Below are positions 46,425 through 58,544 of a stretch of 64,000 nt of DNA, piece by piece; within the stretch, counting starts at the first letter, position 1; each line of letters opens with the position of its first letter. Source of the stretch: Calliopum simillimum (Eukaryota > Arthropoda > Insecta > Diptera > Lauxaniidae); NCBI GenBank assembly GCA_951812925.1, contig OX638370.1:6906001-6970000 (forward strand), in the 5' to 3' direction. Below the pieces are notes generated by a model, which was not told the DNA's origin, did no database searches, and saw only the letters and a program-made list of their open reading frames with translations. The position numbers and the translations under genes were made by a program.

Positions 46425-46733
46425 TCACTGCTGTTTAAAGCAGTTTATCGCTTTCCTTAGAAGTCTCGCCTTCGCCTGCATCGCTAACTCCTGATCATCA
46501 TCAGTGACTCCTGGCTTGGGGCACGGACTTATAGTCCGCTGAAGTAACTCATGGTCATCATTGGAAGCCGTGCCTTCACCACCAGCGCCGTCATCGTGCA
46601 TGCCCATCATGCTAAAAGTTGACTGACGCAGCAGTAGTCGCAGCAACGTTCCATCAAAAGGTAACCCTTTGAAGTTAAAACTTTTGTCATAGCGAAAGCT
46701 ATAAATTTTGGTCTCCGACCAAACAGTAGGCAC
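46425..46733 (-). CDS. Probable terminal coding exon of an unrecognised gene
   Basis: On the minus strand 102 codons stay open and end at TGA (46427-46425). The sequence has balanced codon use and varied residues: a FRYDKSFNFKGLPFDG start, an acidic/Gly segment (MHDDGAGGEGTASNDDHE), then TISPCPKPGVTDDDQELAMQ and a basic amphipathic end AKARLLRKAINCFKQQ. This is unlike the low-complexity frames elsewhere in the window. There is no ATG at its head, so it should be entered by splicing. Candidate acceptor AGs lie at about 46717 and 46701-46703. An AATAAA follows on the same strand near 46400. I do not recognise the protein, and other exons are not visible nearby. Confidence 0.5.
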   Translation of the reverse strand: MPTVWSETKIYSFRYDKSFNFKGLPFDGTLLRLLLRQSTFSMMGMHDDGAGGEGTASNDDHELLQRTISPCPKPGVTDDDQELAMQAKARLLRKAINCFKQQ

Positions 46734-46899
46734 ATGTTTGTTTTTATTTTTTTATTTGTTACAACTTTTCGAAAGAAACCAGGTCAAAATCGCCAATAGT
46801 TTAGAAGATAAAGTCAAAAACGTTTATTTACGCCCCTGCCACGCCTCCAAAAACAAAACTCTTCCTATTGTATAATTGAGATACATTCACTGCCAAATT

Positions 46900-48330
46900 T
46901 TCGCAGGAAATATTCAATAAGGGCTTGTTGATAGTTCGCCATAGATGCTTCCTCTCTAGTTTACCTAGATATTCTTCGTTTTGATTGGAAATCTTCGGAA
47001 GTCCCAGGAAAATATTAATTAGGGCTTGTTGATAGCCCGTCATAGATCTTATTATTCTTGTGTATCTATACATTCTTCGTTTTGACTATGAAACCTTCGG
47101 GTGTCCCAAGAAACATGCAATTAAGGCTTCACGGTGCTCTTGAACAGTCGGTAGGTTTTTTGAATATGTGGAGAAAATCTGTGAATGGGGTTTCATTTGT
47201 ATTAGCTTAGTGGTCTGAAAAATGCAAACGCCAAAATCGTAGCTGATCATCTCCGCGAAATATCGCAAAAATACATATCCCATATACAATAAAAAAAAAA
47301 ATCAGAAAAAAAACGCAACAAGCAAATATAACAATAGTTATTTTTAATGTATTTTGCAATGCTTAATTCGAATCTGGCCTTAGAATTGCTGTCTCTCTTA
47401 CGGGTTTTGAGATATCTTAGCCTTAACAAGGACAAAAGACCGATGCTATGTTTTATTGCTGTGTTTTGGAGCTGTATAACAGGACGCATATCCATAAATT
47501 CTGATGCAGAAATGGAAAGCTTTAATCAATCTTCTAAATCTAATTCAAATAATGTCGATATCTTTATTTTTCTCGGAGATATCCTAACCTAAAAAGTTAA
47601 AAAAGTGCGAAAAACGTGTTTTGTCATTATTTCACGCTACAATATTTCGGAGAAAAATTAAGATATTGACATAATTTAAATGCAGTTTTAATGAAAAAAG
47701 TTGGATATTTCAGATAATGTATCGAATTCTGCGTATGAATGTTCTGGATTCTAATTATATAGCTTCCGAATATAGCAAAAACGGTAATTTTTCCTTGTTT
47801 AGGTTAAGATATTTCAAAAACCGTATGAGATATAGCAATTTTAATGCTGGATTCGGATTCAACATTGCAAAATACATTGAAAATAACAATTTTTAAATTT
47901 GTTTGTTGCGTTTTTTTTTTCTGATTTTTTTTTTCTGATTATTTTTGCGATATTTCGCTGGGATGATCAGGTACGATTTCGGGGTTTGCATTTTTCAGAC
48001 CACTGAACTAATAAAAATGAAACTCCATTCACAGACTTTCCCCACATATTAAAAAAACCTATCGACTGTTCAAGAGCATCGTGGCTTGTTGATAATCCAC
48101 CGTAGATGTTTTCCTTCTAAAAAACCTTCATGAGTACTCTTCGTTTTGAGTATGAACCCTTGAAGTGATCTTCGCAAACCTTCGTGTAAAGCATAAAAGA
48201 GACGCACTTGCAATTTTTGAGAAATATTTTCCACAGTCACATTTTGAAATCTTCGGGTATCCCAGAAAACTATAAATGAAGACTTGTTGATAGTTCGCCA
48301 CACACCTGTCCTCAATCAATAAGAAGTTTC
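46900..48330. repeat. About 104-bp satellite array split by a foldback insertion
   Basis: Units share GGCTTGTTGATAG(T/C)(T/C)CG(C/T)CATAGAT, CTTCGTTTTGA and ATCTTCGG(A/G)(A/T)(G/A)TCCCA. They begin near 46920, 47024 and 47125, and another lies at about 48284. The unit begun at 47125 is interrupted at GGCTT and resumes at 48084, because the element 47130-48083 is inserted in it. Confidence 0.7.
47130..48083. mobile_element. Foldback element with CAC...GTG ends and GCTT duplication
   Basis: The left end CACGGTGCTCTTGAACAGTC and right end GACTGTTCAAGAGCATCGTG are inverted copies. The arms match for about 280 bp (47130-47410 against 47810-48083). GCTT lies outside both ends (47126-47129 and 48084-48087). 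CAC-starting ends with a 4-bp duplication are compatible with Chapaev-type CMC elements, which is an inference. The 400-bp centre carries no recognisable transposase. The target is one unit of the 104-bp satellite, so the empty site can be read in neighbouring units. Confidence 0.8.
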
Positions 48331-51091
48331 ATCCAAAAGCCTAATGAAACAGTTCACGGTATTTATCTTATTCCAGATATTTCATAGTATCGAAAACTGT
48401 TCTGAATGAAATCGTAGCTGATCGTTATTTAAAATGAGGCCAAAAGGCCGTACAAAGCCAAAATTTCATTTTTTTTTTTTTTTTTTTTTTTGGTTCAAGA
48501 GCCGAGCATGTTGTTTTTGCAGAATATTTTGGCCGTACACGATTGCTTCAGATGGGCTGTACGTGGACCATACATTTTATTTTTTCTATTGAAATTTATT
48601 TTATAGGTATGATTTTGGACGAACAGAAAACAATTCAAATTTGCCAAACATCGTTAAGTTGTGCTAATTAGAACATTGATAGTCGGGGTTTGAAACCCAA
48701 TGGCGATTTCGAGCAATTCTGAGCGATCACTCTGTCGCTAGTGATTACGCTGGCGAAAAAGCTAAAAAAGTGGTTTTTGCAACTTTTCAACTTTTTGGTT
48801 TTTTTTTATACGGAATATGTACCTAACCTCATAATTATCCCAAAAAGCCATTTTTCAAGTAAATAACCTCACAAATCTCAAAATTCTGAAGTGAGGCGCA
48901 AAATCTGATTTCGGATTTAGAATCTAAAGCGGAAAACTATTTCAGAAACTTACCACAGGTGACCAACATCGAAATCGTGCAAGCCTATGTTATTGCAAAA
49001 ACTCCATATTTTTTAGCGTCACTCAGGTTTCATTAGCACGAATCCAATATTTCTTAATTGGCATTGCCAAAAACTATAACAAATTTCATTAAAAATGTTC
49101 GTTCTCTAATGACAAAAGCTAATTGCCAACGCAGTCATATTTCAAGTCAAAATAACCCGGAAGAAAAAACCTCCCTCCATTTTATGCCAATTTCCCTGTA
49201 CCATACACTATAGCACTTTCGGTTGGGGCAAAAACTACTTGAAAACATTTCTATCTATGTACCAATTTTTTTCTATTTTTTTTTTTCTATTTTTTGTGAT
49301 TTTTCCCGAGCACATTTTGTATGAAAAATGATTCTTATCTGCGTTGATGTCGTTGCAAGCGAACGAGCGATAAACGCCCACTTTTTAACGCCGGGGCTAC
49401 TTTTATGCAATGCACACGCCTATCATTAGTTAAATAAAAAACAAACGAACAAAAAAAAAAGAAGAAAAACTTGGCAGCACTGCTTTTTTGTTGCCAACAA
49501 ATTCGCTTCCTTCAACGACGACGTCGTTGGTCGTTTGTCAAAGTAATAAGGGCTGCTGCTCCTGCCAAACAAAAAAATTTACGTAGTTTTTTCATCAGTT
49601 TTAGTGCTGATTTTTTTTCTTTTTTTGGGGTTTTTCTCCTTTTTTTATCTATAATTTTTCTATTTTTTTCTATATTTTTAAACGCCAGTTTAGGAAAAAT
49701 TTTTATCGCTCTTTTGGAAGAAAATTTATTTGTGCAAAGACATTAAAAAGAAAGTTTGCGTTGGAATCTTTTTGATAACTGGACCGCAAAAGGCGCAAAC
49801 TTGTAAGCGATAATAAAATCCCATTAAAGTTTGATGATAAGTTTTTCTCGAAAATACTTATCTAATACTTGGAGAATATTTTTTTTTTTTTTTTTTTTTT
49901 TTTGGGATAAGTATTTATTTTGAAGCATTTCTTTACGTTTTTGTTTTTCGAAAAATAAAAATTAAGTGGCTCAAAGTTTTGCCATGATATAAGACCCCTC
50001 TAAGTTTATGCGTTGGTCGCATGTGTGCTATGATTTTAGTTTTGCTAACACGCTTAAGAGTTAAAGTGCTAATGACCAGTAGCAGCAACGACTGTAAATG
50101 ACATACTCTTAAGTGAAGTTGGAAACTTGCGTAATATATTGTGCAAAAATTTATTACCCAATAAAAATTTTTAAAAACAAAACTAACAATAGTACAATAG
50201 AACGTCATTGGAAAATAAAAAAATTCAATAACACAATATTATAAAAATCTAGTAACATATAAATACCATCATATTTATAATAAAAAAAAAAAAAAGTAAA
50301 TCCAAGCAGAATGTCTCAAGCGATAAAGCAATAGACTAAAGCATTTGTTTATGCGAAAACGCATAATCCCCAAAAGTAGGTATATATTCCCCATAGTTGG
50401 CAACGCAATTCCATTGCTTAATCAAACAATACCCTACTGATCACAGCTGCCAAATATCATTCTTGTTCTTCTTTAACGTTTCTTTCGTTCTTTAACTACC
50501 TTTGAAACAGCATTGGCTGCAGCATAAAAGTTAAAGTTTTAATTCTCATACTGAATAAAATTAAATTGTAAAATCAATAAATTAAAATTAAAGTCTAATG
50601 AATTAGAACGACGTGCAGGCGATTTATCTGAAGCAAAGTACCGGCAAGGTTTCAATCTGGAGAGAGGCATACACAGCAACTTTTAATGAGTACATTTTTG
50701 GTCAAGGACAAGTTTAGGGTAACCTTTGATATTTCTGTCACATTTCCCCCAAAAAAAAGAATTCTCTGGCTCCTGGTTTATAACTCAAGCCAGCGGCCAG
50801 AACAGCATTCTAACCAAGATCCAACATTTGCAAAGATAAAGCTGGAATAGTCCAATGAAGAGAAGAACATTTCATGTTGCAGAGAAAAACTATAATTGCT
50901 CAAAACAAGCTTAAGCCTGACAAGAGCTGCGAAGAAGATGATATTCCAGCGGAAAAGAATCATCGATAACGCTATACAACATGAACTGGTTGTAGAAAAA
51001 TTTGGCAAACTTATAGCCTGCCCAACGAATTGTTGGAAAGTTTAATAATAACAATACACGAGCAAATAGACAGAGCAGTCTGCTCTTATTA
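48331..51091. other. AT-rich stretch without recognised gene
   Basis: Long T runs at 48468-48490 and 49878-49901. About 49370-49570 is more GC-balanced, with GACGACGTCGTTGGTCG, and could be a promoter or 5' UTR. No coding evidence supports that. About 50770-51010 reads as decayed coding sequence without a clear family. Confidence 0.35.
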
Positions 51092-53205
51092 CACTAGTTT
51101 ACAAATTAATTATTTTTTTCTGTGATCTGAGTGCCATTATCAAATTCTAATGTAAAATGACTCCCTGATTCCGAAAATAACTATATTTTTTTTTTCTACG
51201 GAAGCGTTTTCGAGAAATCCCCCTTTTCCTGTTTTTGAAGGGGGGGAAAAATATGATCTCATATAATCACATATATCTCGTAAACCAATAAAGCCAGTTT
51301 ATTATGTAAGGCAACAAACGAAAGATAATAAAATTTTACATAAACAACTCATACTTTACTTTTCGATCAGTTTTTTAGTTTCTGTGTTATTAATAAACAT
51401 TTCGAAAAATTTTGATTTTTCTTTTGATAAATCGAAAAAAAAAGTTTTTCAATTGGGATATTTTCTTGAAAAAAAATTCGGTAAAAATAAAAAAACTTCA
51501 TTGTGCAAAAGTCTAAAGAACCCCAGTAACAACAAGATACTAAAGAAGAAAATCGATGGATAAATAACGGAGTTATAATCAATTAAGTGAAAATACCAAA
51601 AGTCAAATTTTACTCTATTTTTGTAATTTTCCTTGCATAAGGATACAATTTTGAAAATTTTTTTTTCCGATTCGACCGATTCATATTTTTTTTTTGATTT
51701 GGTGGACCATCATAAGTAAAAAAAATTGTTTTTATTTTTTTCGCTCGTGTAGTGTTGCCGTATTAGAAAAAAAACAATTATTTGAGGTGTCACTTAACTT
51801 AAACTGATCTGTAAAGAGAACTTCATATTATACTCCTTATCTGAGGATATCATTAAAAAGGCAAATAAATTGCCTTTTTAACATTGGGTCATTTGTTGAT
51901 ATCAGATGAAAATTAGCCAATCTATAGTAAACCAAATTTCAAATTGAAAGCAAATTTCGATGATTTTCGGAATCTTTCTTTAACGCCGTTAACATTTTCT
52001 TGTTCGAAAAAACAGAAAAAGTCAAGTTTTATTACTTTTGTCATTCATATATTTTATTACAAAAATTTTGAGTTAATACGGACCAAGATCGGATGAAAAA
52101 TGACAGCTCTATTCTAGATTTAGTGAGTGAACCTACTAAATTACTGTCTATTTAATTAGCAAAACAAAAATTTCATATGTTTATTCACTAAATCTAGAAT
52201 AGAGCTGTAATTTTTCATCCGATCTTGGTCCGTATTAACTCAAAATTTTTGTAATAAAATATATGAATGACAAAAGTAATAAAACTTGACTTTTTCTATT
52301 TTTTCGAACAAGAAAATGTTAACGGCGTTAAAGAAAGATTCCGAAAATCATCGAAATTTGCTTTAAATTTGAAATTTGGTTTACTATAGATTGGCTAATT
52401 TTCATCTGATATCAACAAATGACCCAATGTTAAAAAGGCAATTTATTTGCCTTTTTAATGATATCCTCAGATAAGGAGTATAATATGAAGTTCTCTTTAC
52501 AGATCAGTTTAAGTTAAGTGACACCTCAAATAATTGTTTTTTTTTCTAATACGGCAACACTACACGAGCGAAAAAAATAAAAACAATTTTTTTTACTTAT
52601 GATGGTCCACCAAATCAAAAAAAAAATGAATCGGTCGAATCGGAAAAAAAATTTTCAAAATTGTATCCTTATGCAAGGAAAATTACAAAAATAGAGTAAA
52701 ATTTGACTTTTGGTATTTTCACTTAATTGATTATAACTCCGTTATTTATCCATCGATTTTCTTCATTAGTATCTTGTTTTTACTGGGGTTCTTTAGACTT
52801 TTGCACAATGAAGTTTTTTTATTTTTACCGAATTTTTTTTCAAGAAAATATCCCAATTGAAAAACTTTTTTTTTCGATTTTTCAAAAGAAAAATCAAAAT
52901 TTTTCGAATTGTTTATTAATAACACAGAAACTAAAAAACTGATCGAAAAGTAAAGTATGAGGCGTTTATGTAAAATTTTATTATCTTTCGTTTGTTGTCT
53001 TACATAATAAGCTGACTTTATTGGTTTACGAGATATATGTGATTATATGAGATCATATTTTTCCCCCCCTTCAAAACAGAAAAAGGGGGATTTCTCGAAA
53101 ACGCTTCCGTAGAAAAAAAAATATAGTTATTTTCGGAATCAGGGAGTCATTTTACATAAGAATTTTATAGTGGCAACCAGATCACATTTTTGCTGTAAAC
53201 TAGTG
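51092..53205. mobile_element. 2.1-kb palindrome with CACTA-type ends
   Basis: The left end CACTAGTTTACA (51092) and right end TGTAAACTAGTG (53205) are inverted and both are flanked by TTA (51089-51091 and 53206-53208). CACTA termini with a 3-bp duplication are the signature of En/Spm (CACTA) elements. The arms, about 51092-52130 and 52183-53205, are nearly identical over about 1 kb apart from the outermost 60 bases, around a spacer of about 50 bp. A 71-codon frame is mirrored in both arms (51582-51367 and 52727-52942) and looks non-genic. No transposase is present. Transcripts crossing it would fold into a very long hairpin. Confidence 0.85.
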
Positions 53206-54129
53206 TTATTGGAGAATAGCAATTTTGAATTCCGAATTTAAAGTACTTCGGTGAAACATTTCCGCTGAAAAAATTCTAGATGACTATCAATCAGGTGGGA
53301 TTCGAAATAATCGATCTACAATTAACCAGGGATTTATCATTTAACAAACCTTTAAAAAAATACTGCGAATACAACATTGATAACACTTAACTCTTTAAAC
53401 TGATCCTTATAACCCTAATAGACAATACGTATGCCCGTGGCCAGTGGTTTTAGGTATTTCCTGGAAAATGGCGAGCTATCCGGAAAACACCTTTGCTCAG
53501 GACCAGCTTGAAACTAGTTCAGCAACTACTGTATCAAAAGACTAAATATAATATTTTTCCCGAGGGTTCGTCTTGCTGATATTGGAAAATTTCCCAGACA
53601 GCTCGAAACTGCTGTTGAAAAGCTCGAAAATATCTTGAAATTCTCATCTATCAAGTTTAGTACTTGTCTGGCTCACTTTTTGGACCTAAATCGTTTTCAA
53701 GATTTCCGGTTTTCTGCAACGTTTCGTAACAGCTCGAAATTATTGTCTAACTGCTATAAAAAGTGGTATAGATTTCATATCCGAATGACTACTTAGCTTA
53801 TTTTTGTTGGAAAAATCAAATTTCTCAGGTTTTTCGGGAAACATCTTCAGCTTAGGAAAAATGGGATGGTCGTTGAAAGCAATTCGAAAAGAGATCGAAA
53901 TTCCTGGTTATTTTTTTTTTTTATTGAAACCGCTATTTTCAGTATGGTCGTGCTCAATTTTATAAGTAAGCTAGTCAAATTGTTTTTTCAAGTTTTCCAA
54001 CTTACTTCAATTCTTTGAAGCAGCTCGAAACTACTTTCTACTCATACAGCTCGAAAAAAGTTCAAAAAAGTGGTGCAGGTTTCATATCCAAAAACCGGAA
54101 ATATATAAGCAAAACCAATTTAGAGCATG
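53206..54129. repeat. Diverged tandem-like region with recurring CAGCTCGAAA
   Basis: (C)AGCTCGAAA recurs at about 53588, 53613, 53734, 54022 and 54048. A longer segment, AAAAAGTGGT(A/G)(T/C)AGATTTCATATCC or similar, occurs at about 53758 and 54068. This points to old duplication with a period near 300 bp. No coding capacity is recognised. Confidence 0.45.
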
Positions 54130-54183
54130 TATTTTGAAAGCTAACATTGAGTATCCGAATAGCAGAACTGGACATCAATTCTG

Positions 54184-54635
54184 GTGCGAGCTACAACGAT
54201 AACAGAGAGCAGAAAACTCAGATTTGTAAACAACACATTTGAAAGCGTACAAAAACTTAAATATCTGGCTCTTACCATGTCGACCAGCAACGATACATCA
54301 GTGGCTAAGGATGACCGAATACAAACTGTAAACAAGGCATACTACACCAACATACGAGTACTACATCTGTTCAGATCAAATATTCTGTCAAGAGAGCAAA
54401 AGCTGAAACTGTATCAGACACTGGTGCGACTAACGCTCACATGCGGTTGTGAGCTTTGAACTCTAAAATTGAGTTACCTTAACCAAATCATGTACTTCGA
54501 AAGAAAGATATTGAGGATAATCTTTGGTCAAAAACAGACTACCCGATGGTTTATGCACTGCATTCGATACAACAGGAGAATAAAACGATTCATTGAAAAT
54601 AGAAATGTTGGCTCAGACAGCTGGGGCATATAATT
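54184..54635 (+). pseudogene. Second non-LTR reverse transcriptase fragment
   Basis: The first frame (54184-54459) reads LRFVNNTFESVQKLKYLALT, SNDTSVAKDDRIQTVNKAYY, SNILSREQKLKLYQTLVRL and TCGCEL. This is the F...V..F.YLG...N...I..RI..... then LS...K...Y.TLI.P...YG.E pattern after the RT core. Past a stop it continues FERKILRIIFG. The copy is truncated on both sides. Its 3' side is cut by the element starting at about 54636. It belongs to a different family from the tail at 32.2 kb. Confidence 0.8.
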
Positions 54636-54922
54636 GAAGCAAGGATATCGGCGTAGAACAAAAGTGAGCCAATTTTGGCACACCTAAACCAACCACAATA
54701 TTTCAATAACGTTCAAATTTCTCGGAACTACAACAAACACAAAATATTGGCATGTTTTTTATTTTCGTTTGTATTGAAATATTATATTTTTTGTAGAAGA
54801 TCCAAAAAAAAACCAAAAAAAAATATTTTTCTGATTGAAGGTCTAAGAAATTTGCAAAATATTGAAATATTTTAATTATTGTAGTAGAGCCAAAATTTTG
54901 CGCTAACTACGCTTGGTTGAGT
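54636..54922. mobile_element. Short element with GCGTAG...CTACGC ends
   Basis: GCGTAGAACAAAAGTGAGCC near 54651 and the mirrored AGAGCCAAAATTTTGCGCTAACTACGC near 54910 form imperfect inverted ends, with AATATT(T) motifs inside. It shares its terminus with the copies at 31174 and 34717. It appears inserted into or next to the reverse transcriptase fragment. No target duplication was determined. Confidence 0.5.
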
Positions 54923-55972
54923 GATTTTGAAATTCTAACACCAATGAATTAGAATACCCCGAGAGAGGAATACCCGCCAAGCTTTTCAGCTAGATGTTGA
55001 TGTACAAGAAAACCTTAGAAAGATGAGAGTGGGAAACTGAAGAGACATTGCCATGGAACGGGAGTGCTGACAACAGATTGTTGTGAAACCAATGATCCAC
55101 CAAGGACTGTGACGCTAAGGAGAAGAAGAAGAAGAAGAAGCAAAAAGAAAAAGATGAAAATTAGTACAATAATATCATAAAACAATAAAATTGTACAATA
55201 ATACAATCATTTTTTTGATACCTCTCGACTTTGAACTTTTCATAACCATCCGATTTGAAGCTTTCGTCGAATACTTTAATATATATATCTCGACCTTTTC
55301 TAACTTTTCTTCAAGCTTTTTGATTAACATTTATTAAGTTATTGGAACCAGTATTGGAACCAGACAGATTTATATTGATTTCAGCTGGAAATTGAACGAA
55401 ATTTCAGTAATCATATTACTTGCTGAAATACTGCCCAGTTTCTGAGCCTTTTTAAAGGAAAATGTTTATGGGAGCAATGTTTTTTTATATTTCTAGAAAA
55501 TAAACTATTCTTTTTCGAAACTATTAGTAAACATGGTAACAAATCCTTATTAAAAACAAACCGTAACAAAAAAAAACACTTTTTCTCCAACTCGTGTGTG
55601 AAAAAATTGTTTACCCGTCAGCTGAATGCAGAAAAAACTCACACACAGAGTACGAATAACAAAAGCTGAAAAGAAAATTACTCCGATAGACTTTTATTCC
55701 AACGATATAAGACAGTTCGGGGGAAAAAAATTAGAAAAAAAAATTACTAGAAAATGAACAGAAATTTTTAGTTCAACAATAAATTGAACAGAACAACAGA
55801 AAAAAAGCAAAAAAAAATATATCGTAAAACTACTCACATATAACAAGGATAAATGATGCCCATGGCAGCAGCAGCAGCACAAGTGAAGACGACGAGACGG
55901 TATAAATTGTCTATTGAAAAGATTTTCATGATGAAAATCCTTTGCAAAGAGGACTACAACTTGCATACGTAT
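54923..55972. other. Stretch with a GAA microsatellite, otherwise featureless
   Basis: (GAA)n at about 55120-55140 and a short CAG run at 55864-55877. An ATG-led frame at 55853 begins MMPMAAAAAQ but runs into the hAT element and is not recognisable. Confidence 0.4.
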
Positions 55973-56147
55973 GTACCTACTAGGGATTTCAGTCCCGGGA
56001 TCCCGGGGTCCCGGGATTCGAGCCTTTTTGCAGTCCCGAAAATCCCGGGATTAGTGCTACCAATCCCGGGATTTCTTTTCTTAGTTTTTTAGGTTAGAAA
56101 AATTGTTAGAATGTTCCAAAAATCACCAACATTATGGTTAAATTGAA

Positions 56148-56374
56148 CATAATAAAGAGCTGAAGTTAATCTTAGATTGCAAAACGAGATGGAGTAGTCT
56201 TTTAGATATGCTGCAGCGCTTTATGATGCTTGAGAGTAGCATAAAAACAGCTTGTATTGACTTAAAGGTTTCTTCGATCCACTGTAGCCAATTTAAAATT
56301 ATTAAACAATTAGCTCGTACTCTTCAACCAATCAAAATAACTATTGATATTATAAAGAAAGAAAATCTGCTTTG
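56148..56374 (+). pseudogene. hAT transposase remnant
   Basis: One frame reads NKELKLILDCKTRWSS, LLDMLQRFMMLE, SIHCSQFKIIKQLARTLQP and IKKENLL then TGA. D.KTRW.S...ML.R, followed by LL..L.P, is the conserved middle of hAT transposases, before the C-terminal dimerisation (hATC) region. The N-terminal zinc finger and the C-terminus are missing. It sits within intact hAT ends, so it is the element's own decayed gene. Confidence 0.8.
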
Positions 56375-56695
56375 AGTAATATCATTTTTACTAAAAGGCA
56401 CTTCAGACTAGTTCTCTTATGTTTTTCTGTATGATTTTTTCTCTGACTGTCAATTTTTCATTGTTTTTAATTTATATTGTTGAAATTGTTTTAATTTTTA
56501 TATTTTTCTGGGGGATGTCAAAATACCACCAAAACACCGAAATATTCGAGAATTAAGAAAAATCCTATCTCCAAACTGTAATTTTTTGAAGAGCGCTACT
56601 GTGCCATCTCCTCTGAATATTCAAATAAATCACATTTTAAAAAAAATTTTTTAATTTTTTTCGTCTTTTCTACGCCTTCATGACATTTTACATGT

Positions 56696-56951
56696 CGTCA
56701 CTCTTAGGCCAGATTCACGAATGTGAAAATTTTTGAATTTGAGAAATTGCTATTTGAAATTTTTTTAAATATGAACATTATATGTAAATCTTGCTTTTTC
56801 GTGTAATAAACTTTGCATTTGCTGTTAAACCACTTCTGATATAGCTTTCATACTTCTGGCTTAACTTTATTGAACCATTTTGTACAAGAAAACCACATTA
56901 GTGCAAAACTGAAAAATTTGAAATTTCGTGAATCTGGCCTAAGAGTGACGA
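56696..56951. mobile_element. MITE nested inside the hAT element
   Basis: GTCACTCTTAGGCCAGATTC (56697-56716) and GAATCTGGCCTAAGAGTGAC (56930-56949) are perfect inverted copies around 215 bp of AT-rich DNA. The mirror continues a few bases further (CGTCAC, CACGAA). The superfamily and target duplication could not be fixed. It lies within 55981-57918, so it arrived later or was co-mobilised. Confidence 0.7.
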
Positions 56952-57926
56952 TGTTTTTAGTGGAAACATTTTTTTTTTTTTCACCCAAAGGTCAGAACCA
57001 GAAATTTTTGAAAATTTCTTGTTTTTTCCATGATTCGAAAAAAAATAATTTTTCATGTCTCTGAAATCATTTAAAGGATATTGATGAGATGTGTTATGTG
57101 TGTTAAGAGTCTGGGGACAAATAATGTCTAAGGGAAAAATGGGCGGTCCCATGTCCTTAAAAAAGTATCATACCTCTGAAACTATCCAATACACATAAGT
57201 AGATGAGTTTTGGTGCGCATATAAATTGCATCGGAACAATTTACATTCATTGGTTTAATTGGAAATGCTCTGCCCTCCATACAAAAGAAGGTATCGCAAT
57301 GCACACCGGGAAATGCTAGTCGCTCATAAAATTTACTAAATGTGTCATTTATTTGATAGTAGTGCATTTTCATATAATTTGTTAAATTGATTTTGTTAAA
57401 AATTAATAAAATTAGTTTTTAATACAAAACTATGTTAAAATATACTAAGGTAAAATTATTGCATGTATAGTTTTTTCAAAATCGCAGCCAATTCTAAATA
57501 ACAACTGCTTGAAGTATTCTTTTTGCTTTTCCCAATAATTGAAAAAATGGAGATAGAACTATAGCGCTCTAAGGTATCGGTATGTATTTAACTAAGCATA
57601 TAATGCAGCAATGTACCTTTATGCTTGTTTTTGAAGTAAATAAATTTTTATGAATTTTTGTTTTTTATAAAAGGTGTGAATTTCTTAATAAAATGTATTT
57701 GCTTTGAGAAATTGTTCTTTTTTAAATAAAATATCTTTGTAGGGGTGTAGTAGGGGTATATAAGACAAAATATTAGGAATTTTTAATACTAAATTCTGTT
57801 CTATTTACGAAGAAAACAAAATTCATACAAATCCCGAAAAATCCCGGGATCCCGGGATTCAAAAATTTCTGATCCCGAAATCCCGGGATCGCAAAAAGTC
57901 CAAAAATTGGAATCCCTAGTACCTAC

Positions 57927-58544
57927 ACATGAACATACGTATGTGCAAGTATATCGTAGCAGAATATTCACTGTGCGTTAAGGAAACATAAAGGAAATAG
58001 AGGAAAGAGTTAAATTGATTACGCAGGATATTTGTATGCAAATTAGAAAGGATGTAAATAATTTTTAGTGTTGTCAAGTTTTTTGTATTGTTGTTGTTGT
58101 TGCGCATGGGTATATTAAACGTAACGACATGGATACAAGCGTCGGAATTGATTTATGACTCAAAATGAGACGTTGTGACAAGGAAAATTGTATTTTTTTT
58201 TTTTTCGTTTATTGTTAGCGAGAAAGTAAAAATTGTCTGAATTATGCAAGTTACCATGCTAACTTTTTTGTTGCTTTGAAGAGTTCTGCAAAGCTCTAAA
58301 TTAAGGTATATGCCTGTAACTCTACTTCAAAACCCATAAATCTTGAAAGTTAAAATACCTTTTTAAATACTTAGATTTGGCGTCTAGCGCATTTTAAAGA
58401 CATAACTCTAAATACACTAGACTTTCTTGCAATAAGTTACACGATGACCATTGCCAGTTGAAAATGTTTTCATGCTAATCTAGGCTGACCATTTTCTTAA
58501 TGGCCCAAGTAAAAAATTATTTTGTGCAGGTAAAGAAAAAGTAA
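57927..58544. other. Stretch without recognised feature
   Basis: A short GTT run at about 58090-58103 and T runs. No gene or repeat supported. Confidence 0.4.

Larger units (their letters stand above)
55981..57918 (+). mobile_element. hAT element with 8-bp target duplication
   Basis: The left end TAGGGATTTCAGTCCCGGGA and right end TTGGAATCCCTA (57918) are inverted, with clusters of the palindrome CCCGGGAT just inside both (55993-56070 and 57835-57890). GTACCTAC lies directly outside each end (55973-55980 and 57919-57926). An 8-bp duplication and TAGGG-type ends define hAT. A transposase remnant is at 56148-56374. The 1.9-kb copy is inactive and carries a MITE at about 56696-56951. Confidence 0.92.

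Noticed and set aside
50770..51010. Possible LINE or host coding remnant
   Set aside because: Residues are vaguely coding-like on the plus strand, but no family motif could be named.
51367..52942. Two identical 71-codon frames in opposite orientation
   Set aside because: They are mirror copies in the arms of a palindrome and show no domain or coding bias.
55853..56092. 79-codon frame starting MMPMAAAAA
   Set aside because: It runs into the hAT terminus and depends on a short CAG run.
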